From Streptomyces mirabilis (lineage in GTDB: Bacteria; Actinomycetota; Actinomycetes; Streptomycetales; Streptomycetaceae): a DNA stretch of 64,000 nucleotides. Location: assembly GCF_018310535.1 (NCBI RefSeq), contig NZ_CP074102.1:7936001-8000000 (forward strand), read 5' to 3'. Numbering within the stretch: the first letter of the stretch is position 1; every line of letters starts with the position of its first letter. Shown here in pieces: positions 58,279 to 64,000 of this stretch. The notes under the pieces are model-generated. The model worked only from the letters and a program-made list of their open reading frames with translations, ran no database searches and had not been told where the DNA came from. A program made the position numbers and the translations under genes.

Positions 58279-60061
58279 TCAGCGAGAGATGGGTGAAGGC
58301 CTGCGGGAAGTTGCCGAGTTGCTCTCCACTGGGGCCGATCTCCTCGGCGAACAGCCCGACGTGGTTCGCGTACGTCTGCATCTTCTCGAAGGCATAGCGG
58401 GCCTGGGAGAGGCGCCCCGCGCGGGCGAGGGCGTCGACGTACAGGAAGGTGCACAGACTGAACGTCCCCTCGGAGCCGCGCAGTCCGTCGGGCGAGGCCC
58501 CCGGGTCGTAGCGGTAGACCAGGCTGTCGGAGACGAGGACGCGGTCCATGGCGTCGAGGGTGTTGAGCCAGCCGGGGCTCCGGGGGGCCAGGAATCCGAC
58601 CCGGGGGACGAGCAGCAGGGAGGCGTCCAGGACGTCGCCGCCGTAGTACTGGACGAGGGCCTGTTCCTTCTCGTTCCAGCCGCGATCCATGACCTGTTCG
58701 AGGATCGCGTCCCGGGCCCGGGTCCAGCGCACGGTGTCGGCCGGCCTGCTGAACTCGCGTGCCAGTTTCAGCCCGCGGTCGAACGCGGCCCAGCACATCA
58801 CTCGGCTGTAGGTGAAGTCCTTGCGTCCGCCCCGGGTCTCCCAGATGCCCTCGTCGGGCCGGTCCCAGGAGTCGGCGAGCCAGTCGAGGGTGGCGGCGAG
58901 CCCCTTCCAGCCGTGGTAGCCCGTCTGCGCGCCGACCTCGCGGCCCTCGGCCAGGGCGTAGAGGGCCTCGCCGTAGATGTCGAGCTGCAGTTGGTCGGAG
59001 GCGGCGTTGCCGGCCCGGACCGGGTAGGAGCCGCGGTAGCCCTCGAAGTGCTCCAGGATCTCCTCCGTCAGATGGGGGTCGCCGTCGACCCGGTACATGA
59101 TCTGGAGGGGTTCGTCGTCCGGTCCTTCGCGGGCCTGCAGTCGGTCGCCGAGCCAGCGGGTGAAGCGGGTCGCCTCCTCCACGAAGCCGAGGTCGAGCAG
59201 GGCCCGCACCGAGAGGGAGCCGTCCCGCACCCAGGTGTACCGGTAGTCCCAGTTGCGCTCGCCGCCGACCTGCTCGGGCAGTCCCATGGTGGCGGCGGCG
59301 ACCGGGGCGCCCGTGGGGGCGTACGTGAGGAGCTTGAGGGTGATCGCGGAGCGGTGCACCATGTCCGTCCAGCGGCCGTGGTAGCGCGAGGTGCGCACCC
59401 ACTTCTGCCAGAAGTCGATGTTCTCCCAGAGCTCTTCGGTGATCCCCTCGGTGGTGGGGGGCGGTGGTGCCTCCCCGTCCGGCGCGCAGACGGTGAACAC
59501 CACGGCCGCCGTCTCCCCGGCGTTGAGGGTGATGGCGCCCCGGACGTCCTGACCGTCCCGTTCGAGCGGGATGGTGGCCTGGAGGTAGGCGGTCGTCCCG
59601 GGGGCCCGGAACGTCGCCGTCTCCTGCATCGGCTTGTCGTGCGTCAGGTCGAGTTCGTGGGCGGCCCGCGCGTAGTCGAACCGCGGCCGGCATTCGAGGG
59701 TGAAGCGTACGGTGCCGCGCACCGAGCGGACGACCCGCACCAGGCTGTGCCGGTCGGTCGCCGTCGGGCCCGGCTGGACCGGCATGTGGTCGACGATCTC
59801 GCCGACTCCGTCGGGTGACATGAAACGGGTCACCACGACCGCGGTGTCCGGGTAGTAGAGCTGCCTCCAGGTGCCTTCGGGGTGGTCGGGCGCGAGGAGG
59901 AAGTAGCCGCCGCCGTCGTGGTCGAGCAGCGCGGCGAAGATGCTCGGTGAGTCGAAGCGCGGTGCCGCGAACCAGTCGATCACTCCCTGGGACGAGACCA
60001 GAGCCGCGGTCTGAAGGTCCCCGACGAGCCCGTGGTCGGCGATGGGCGGATAACGATCCAT
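58229..60061 (-). CDS. GH15 family glucoamylase/trehalase-like hydrolase
   Basis: 610 residues, cytoplasmic (no signal). An N-terminal beta-sandwich (YPPIADHGLVGDLQTAALVS, RFDSPSIFAALLD) precedes an (alpha/alpha)6 barrel with NWDYRYTWVRDGSLSVRALL and the C-terminal EEIGPSGEQLGNFPQAFTHL, which carries the catalytic base Glu. Mycobacterial and Streptomyces relatives hydrolyse trehalose, so that is the likeliest substrate. ATG at 60061 with AAGGAG. Last gene of the GMC-DUF2252-GH15 operon, 22 bp after DUF2252. Confidence 0.92.
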   Translation of the reverse strand: MDRYPPIADHGLVGDLQTAALVSSQGVIDWFAAPRFDSPSIFAALLDHDGGGYFLLAPDHPEGTWRQLYYPDTAVVVTRFMSPDGVGEIVDHMPVQPGPTATDRHSLVRVVRSVRGTVRFTLECRPRFDYARAAHELDLTHDKPMQETATFRAPGTTAYLQATIPLERDGQDVRGAITLNAGETAAVVFTVCAPDGEAPPPPTTEGITEELWENIDFWQKWVRTSRYHGRWTDMVHRSAITLKLLTYAPTGAPVAAATMGLPEQVGGERNWDYRYTWVRDGSLSVRALLDLGFVEEATRFTRWLGDRLQAREGPDDEPLQIMYRVDGDPHLTEEILEHFEGYRGSYPVRAGNAASDQLQLDIYGEALYALAEGREVGAQTGYHGWKGLAATLDWLADSWDRPDEGIWETRGGRKDFTYSRVMCWAAFDRGLKLAREFSRPADTVRWTRARDAILEQVMDRGWNEKEQALVQYYGGDVLDASLLLVPRVGFLAPRSPGWLNTLDAMDRVLVSDSLVYRYDPGASPDGLRGSEGTFSLCTFLYVDALARAGRLSQARYAFEKMQTYANHVGLFAEEIGPSGEQLGNFPQAFTHLSLIMAATTLDEALDALHR

Positions 60062-60083
60062 GCTGCTCTCCTTGTCAGGCGTG

Positions 60084-61502
60084 TCAGGCGGTTTCAGCCT
60101 TGACCCGCCCGGAACGGACGGCGTCGACGAGTGCCCGGTGGTCCTGCTCGTTCTGGTCGGCATAGCGCTCGGCGAACGTCACCAGCGCCCGGTCGAAGAC
60201 CTCACCCCCGCCCAGGTAGGCGGCGATGGCGATCCGGTCCCCCGATCTCGCGTGCGCGCGGGCCAGCGTGGCACCGCACAGCTCACCGAAGGCCCGCATC
60301 CCGTCCGGCACCATCGACTCGGGCTCGGCGATGCCCTTCCAGTCACGCAACTGCCGTACATAGAAGTCCCGTCGGCCGCCGTCGATGCCGTCAGCCCGAG
60401 CCCAGCCGAGGAAGATGTCGCTGGTGGCCTGCATGAGCCGCTGACCGTGGACCACGCGCTCGCCCTGCGTCGGGCAGCCGCTCGTCCCGGCGAACGGCGC
60501 GAGAACCGACTCGTCTGCCTCCTTGGCCTGCAGGAGCAGCGGATCCTGGTCGTCGCGGCCGAGCAGCAGAACGATCCAGCAGCGGGTGCCCACGCTGCCG
60601 ACCCCGACCACCTTGCGGGCCATGTCGACCAGCCGGTACTGCTCCAGCAGCAACCGCCGGTCCGACTGGAGGCTCTGACCGTACCGTTCGATCATCCGGC
60701 GGATCCGCTCCTCCAACGCGTCGCGTTCGACGTCCGGAAGCAGGTCCTGGAGCGGCGTGACCAGCGGGGGATCCGCAGCGATGCGGACCCTCCCGGCGAC
60801 GACGTGGGTGAGCTTGTCGAAGGCCTGGAGGCTGTCGCGGGTGCGTGCCTTCGACACCGACCGCGACCAGCGCTCACGGGCCCGCGCGCGCACCTCATGG
60901 AAGACGTGGGTCCGCACCCAGTCCTCGTCGAACCGGGCGTACCACACGGGGAGATTGCCCAGCTCGGCGAAGCGCCGCTGCCATTCGCGGTACGACCGCA
61001 CCGTCGACCGCACGACGCCGGCCCGCTCCTTGGCGCTGAAGCCGTTCGCCCGGCCGACGATGACGAAACTCGTGCACAGCCGCTTGACGTCCCACTCCCA
61101 CGGGCCGGGCAGTGTCTCGTCGAAGTCGTTGATGTCGAACATCATGCGCCGCTCGGGCGAGGCCAGCAGCCGGAAGTTCAGCAGGTGCGCGTCGCCGCAC
61201 ACCTGCGCCGTGATCCCGCTGCGGGGAGTGTCGGCGAGGTCCCCGGCCATGATGGCGGCGGCCCCCCGATAGAAGCGGAACGGTGACTCGGTCATCCTCC
61301 CGTAGCGGATCGGTACGAGCTCGGGCAACCGGGTCGCGGACTGCGCCTCGATGACGTCCACGGGGTCGGGTCGCTTCTGAGCGGGAGCGAACTCGGCGTG
61401 GCTGGAGCGGGGTATGGCGGCCCGGGCGGCCTTGCCGGACTCGGCCCGCTCGCGGGGCGTGCGGTGCGGGACGACGCCGTCGGCCGGGTGGTGCGAGGTC
61501 AT
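60084..61502 (-). CDS. DUF2252 family protein
   Basis: 472 residues, soluble. RFYRGAAAIMAGDL, QVCGDAHLLNFRLLASPERR and MMFDINDFDETLPGPWEWDV are the signature blocks; the HxxN and DFD pattern resembles the catalytic and metal loops of aminoglycoside/protein kinase-like folds, suggesting a phosphotransferase, though none is proven. ATG at 61502 overlaps the GMC stop (ATGA), so the two are translationally coupled. Confidence 0.92.
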   Translation of the reverse strand: MTSHHPADGVVPHRTPRERAESGKAARAAIPRSSHAEFAPAQKRPDPVDVIEAQSATRLPELVPIRYGRMTESPFRFYRGAAAIMAGDLADTPRSGITAQVCGDAHLLNFRLLASPERRMMFDINDFDETLPGPWEWDVKRLCTSFVIVGRANGFSAKERAGVVRSTVRSYREWQRRFAELGNLPVWYARFDEDWVRTHVFHEVRARARERWSRSVSKARTRDSLQAFDKLTHVVAGRVRIAADPPLVTPLQDLLPDVERDALEERIRRMIERYGQSLQSDRRLLLEQYRLVDMARKVVGVGSVGTRCWIVLLLGRDDQDPLLLQAKEADESVLAPFAGTSGCPTQGERVVHGQRLMQATSDIFLGWARADGIDGGRRDFYVRQLRDWKGIAEPESMVPDGMRAFGELCGATLARAHARSGDRIAIAAYLGGGEVFDRALVTFAERYADQNEQDHRALVDAVRSGRVKAETA

Positions 61503-63103
61503 CGCAGTCGGTCCGCGATGCGATCACCGACACGCAGGGCGTTGGCGATGGCCGTCAGCGACGGATTGACCGCTCCGATGCTCGGGAAGAAGCTCGTGTC
61601 GACGACGTACAGGTTGTCGAGGTCGTGGGCCTTGCAGTCGACGTCGAGGGCGGAGTCGGCGGGGTCGCGGCCGAAGCGGACGGTGCCCGCCTGATGCGCC
61701 GTGGCGCCGATGGGCATGCCCTTGTGCAGGTAGATGCTCCGCGACAGGAGATGGTGTTCGTGCATGCCCAAGTGGCCGAGCATGCCCTGCAGTTTGTGCC
61801 GCAGGTGGTTCAGTCCGCCGATGTTGTTCTTCTCGTCCAGGGCCAGGTGGATGCCGCCGTCCCGGTCCAGCGTGACGCGGTTGTCGGGGGTGGGCAGGTC
61901 CTCTCCGCACAGCCAGAAGTCGACCGCGTGGTGGGCCAGTACCTCGAAGGGCATGTCGGGAGAGACGGCCCCGGCCCAGCGGGGCGCCTCGCCGTGGATC
62001 TGTTCGGAGTCGGACTTGCCGAGCATCTGGATGCCGCCGAGGGGATACTCCCAGTCGTCGGATCCCAGGTACCAGTCGTGCAGGGCCAGGGTCTTCTGGA
62101 ACCTGGTGTCGTTCGGTTCCCTGGACACGGCCATCAGGGCGAGGTTGTTGTGCCGCATGTAGTGCCGGCCCACGACATCCGAGCTGTTGGCCAGCCCCTG
62201 CGGATGCCGGTCGTTCGCCGAACGCAGCAGCAGGACGGCGGAGTTGACGGCGCCGCAGGCGACGACCACGATGTCCGCGCTGAACTCCACGGTCGAGCCG
62301 CCCCCGCCCCCGCCCCCGCCCCCGTCCCCGACCGTCGCGACGACCGAGGTGACGCTGCGGCCGGTCGCGTCCGTCTCCAGGCGCCGTACATCCGCATGGG
62401 TGAGCATCTCGACGTTGTCATATTCCAGGGCGGGGTCGACACAGATGACCTGTGCGTCGGACTTCGCGCCGACCAGGCAGGGGAAGCCGTCGACACGGTC
62501 GCAGCGGATGCAGGCGCTGGTGTGCGTGGCCCGACCCCGGTCGTCCTGGGTGAGGTTCACCCCGATCGGGAGGTGGAAGGGGTGCAGCCCCTGCTTCTCC
62601 AGGTCGTGGCTGAGCTGTTGGATGCGCGGCTCGTGCTGGACCGGCGGATACGCGTACTGGGCGCTGGTGGGACCCTCGGTCGGATCCTCGCCGTGCCGGC
62701 CGTGCACGAGGTAGAGATGCTCGGCCTGGGTGTAGTACGGCTCGAGTTCCTCGTAGCTCAGTGGCCAGGCGGGGGAGATGCCGTCGTGGTGGCGTAGCTC
62801 GCCGAAGTCCTCGGGGCGCAGACGGAAGAGCGCGGCGCCGTAGAACTTGGTGTTGCCGCCCACGTAGTAATTGACCTCGGGCGGGAACTGGTTTCCGTGT
62901 TTGTCGAACCAGAATTCCGGCGCGCGGTATTTCCCTTTGACGAAGACGGCGGTGGAATCCCAGTTGTCGCGTTCACGAGGAAGATAGTCCCCGCGTTCGA
63001 GAAGGAGGATCCGTTTCCCCGTGGCCGCCAGGCGGTGGGCTATCGTGCCACCGCCCGCACCGGTGCCGACAACGATGACGTCGTAGTGCTGTGCGTCGGT
63101 CAT
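61499..63103 (-). CDS. GMC-family FAD oxidoreductase
   Basis: 534 residues. YDVIVVGTGAGGGTIAHRLA binds FAD; NYYVGGNTKFYGAALFRLRP is the GMC signature; IVVVACGAVNSAVLLLRSAN the second signature; the C-terminus VDTSFFPSIGAVNPSLTAIA places the catalytic His/Asn as in the cholesterol/glucose-oxidase-like branch. ACIRCDRVDGFPC contains clustered Cys. A nine-Gly run near residue 265 comes from a GC hexamer repeat. It would oxidise an alcohol or sugar. First gene of the operon with DUF2252 and GH15. ATG at 63103. Confidence 0.92.
   Translation of the reverse strand: MTDAQHYDVIVVGTGAGGGTIAHRLAATGKRILLLERGDYLPRERDNWDSTAVFVKGKYRAPEFWFDKHGNQFPPEVNYYVGGNTKFYGAALFRLRPEDFGELRHHDGISPAWPLSYEELEPYYTQAEHLYLVHGRHGEDPTEGPTSAQYAYPPVQHEPRIQQLSHDLEKQGLHPFHLPIGVNLTQDDRGRATHTSACIRCDRVDGFPCLVGAKSDAQVICVDPALEYDNVEMLTHADVRRLETDATGRSVTSVVATVGDGGGGGGGGGSTVEFSADIVVVACGAVNSAVLLLRSANDRHPQGLANSSDVVGRHYMRHNNLALMAVSREPNDTRFQKTLALHDWYLGSDDWEYPLGGIQMLGKSDSEQIHGEAPRWAGAVSPDMPFEVLAHHAVDFWLCGEDLPTPDNRVTLDRDGGIHLALDEKNNIGGLNHLRHKLQGMLGHLGMHEHHLLSRSIYLHKGMPIGATAHQAGTVRFGRDPADSALDVDCKAHDLDNLYVVDTSFFPSIGAVNPSLTAIANALRVGDRIADRLR
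62300..62330. repeat. GCCCCC hexamer repeat in the GMC gene
   Basis: Four perfect GCCCCC units and one GTCCCC, encoding an uninterrupted run of nine Gly on the minus strand; hexamer steps keep the frame. Confidence 0.8.
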
Positions 63104-63186
63104 GCAGGCCACCGTCCCCACTGCCCGCCGTGGGCATCTGCCCCAAGTCCCAAGGTATCCCTGGGTTATATTTCCGGCGAGTTGGA

Positions 63187-64000
63187 CTATTCGGGTGAGC
63201 CGAGGCGTCGGGACACCGCGGGTTCCCGGGCGATGACCGCGCCGGCGGTGATCCCGGCGGCGATGACGACACAGAGCCCGATCAGCCATGACAACACCGT
63301 GAAGACCGCACCCAGCGACCCGTAGCGGTCCAGGCTGCGGTTGAGCGCGCTGGGCACGTACAGCTTGGCGACCACCGTCAGCGCGGTCAGGGCCACCCCG
63401 GTCAGGAGCGAACCGGGCAGCAGGGGCAGCCAGGGGACGCGCGCGGCGAGGAGCAAGTGCTGGGTCCACCACCAGACGCCCACCTGGGCGACCAGCACGA
63501 GCGGCAGGCCCAGCCACGCTCCCGCGCCGAATCCGGTGCGCAGCGGTCCCTGCAGGGCGAGGATGAACAGCCAGACCGCGATCCACACGAGCCATCTCCA
63601 GGCGGCGATCCGTGGGCTCGCGCTCGGCAGCCGCCAGGCGCGTTGACACAGGCGTTGCATCGCCCGGCTGCACGCCGTGGCGGAGAGCAGCACCATCAGT
63701 GAGCCGACCACCCCGACGCTCTGCTGAAGGTCCGCGGGATTGGCCTGGAAGATCTTCTTCAGCTCCTGTTCGGAGGAGCCGTTGATACCGAAGACGTCGT
63801 GCAGGGAGGAGACGAACTCGCTGCGCACTGCCTGCGGGGCGAAGGAGGCGACCACGAAGAGCAGCGGAACGGCGGTCAGGAAGACCTGGGCCGCCAGCCG
63901 GGTCGCGGAGTCGAGCAGGTTCACCGCGATCAGGTGCGAGGTGAGGCGGGTGACCGCCGGGAAGCGCTCCTCGGTGGTGCCGCGCAGCCGCCGTAGCCGC
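63187..64000 (-). CDS. YihY/BrkB-family membrane protein, 5' end outside window
   Basis: At least 270 codons; the frame is open to the window edge, so the N-terminus is missing. Six hydrophobic segments are visible. LTAVPLLFVVASFAPQ, SLMVLLSATACSRAMQRLCQ and GSLGAVFTVLSWLIGLCVVI match the YihY family of envelope proteins once called ribonuclease BN. Role unknown. Same strand as the GMC operon, 83 bp upstream of it. Confidence 0.87.
   Translation of the reverse strand, partial: RLRRLRGTTEERFPAVTRLTSHLIAVNLLDSATRLAAQVFLTAVPLLFVVASFAPQAVRSEFVSSLHDVFGINGSSEQELKKIFQANPADLQQSVGVVGSLMVLLSATACSRAMQRLCQRAWRLPSASPRIAAWRWLVWIAVWLFILALQGPLRTGFGAGAWLGLPLVLVAQVGVWWWTQHLLLAARVPWLPLLPGSLLTGVALTALTVVAKLYVPSALNRSLDRYGSLGAVFTVLSWLIGLCVVIAAGITAGAVIAREPAVSRRLGSPE

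Noticed and set aside
63104..63186. SigB-type promoter upstream of the GMC operon
   Set aside because: GGGATA is near a -10, but no GNNTN element lies 14-16 bases upstream.

Overview
The window is high-GC (about 70%) actinobacterial DNA. Codon choice, gene families and gene style point to a Streptomyces chromosome: DUF6421, DUF6332, DUF2630 and DUF5134 proteins, many GTG starts, Tat lipoproteins, a sugar ABC importer without its own ATPase, and mycothiol and F420-type enzymes. About 57 genes on both strands are supported. No tRNA, rRNA, CRISPR array, prophage or biosynthetic cluster is visible. The content is mostly accessory metabolism, transport and regulation, with one small decayed patch at 39.8-41.5 kb.

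Layout. 0-10.6 kb: Old Yellow Enzyme with a divergent ArsR regulator, purine permease, FprA-type ferredoxin reductase, a divergent DUF305 lipoprotein / LVIVD protein pair, TetR, DUF2630, HAD hydrolase, PAP2 phosphatase and M56 peptidase. 10.6-19.5 kb: DUF5134, a FUSC transporter coupled to a MarR protein with a very long repetitive N-terminus, a clan GH-A-like glycoside hydrolase with carbohydrate-binding modules, two VOC proteins, GNAT and GDPD. 19.9-26.6 kb: DUF6421-SDR-threonine aldolase operon, transglutaminase-like protein, acyltransferase, divergent DUF4395/thioredoxin pair and flavin reductase. 26.8-33 kb: etfBA, a secreted endonuclease-like protein, DUF6986, a GGCT-like protein and LacI. 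33-39.8 kb: ROK kinase, then a secreted GH27 alpha-galactosidase divergent from a three-gene sugar ABC importer, a likely galactoside-use locus.

39.8-41.5 kb holds a small hypothetical gene, gene remnants, a frameshifted N-terminal fragment of a Ku end-binding protein, a 50-codon ORF whose stop codon lies at the edge of a mobile element, and a 221-bp MITE with perfect 22-bp inverted ends at CTAG sites. 41.5-50.6 kb: excalibur protein, small secreted protein, a TmrB-like ATPase fused to NUDIX, M20 dipeptidase, geranylgeranyl reductase-family enzyme, a deazaflavin oxidoreductase divergent from a TetR gene across a seven-site operator array, and a NarL-type two-component system whose regulator start region is duplicated as a 21-bp minisatellite. 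50.7-64 kb: DHA2-type exporter with divergent MarR, mycothiol-dependent enzyme, MFS transporter, CelD-like GNAT, CLC channel without an evident canonical start at its ribosome binding site, a GH15 / DUF2252 / GMC oxidoreductase operon, and a BrkB-family membrane protein cut by the window edge.

The most unusual signals are the phased operator array (47.32-47.46 kb), the Ku remnant next to the MITE, the repeat-driven changes at gene ends and starts, the TmrB-NUDIX fusion and the GMC-DUF2252-GH15 operon. All calls come from reading the sequence; no database search was run.
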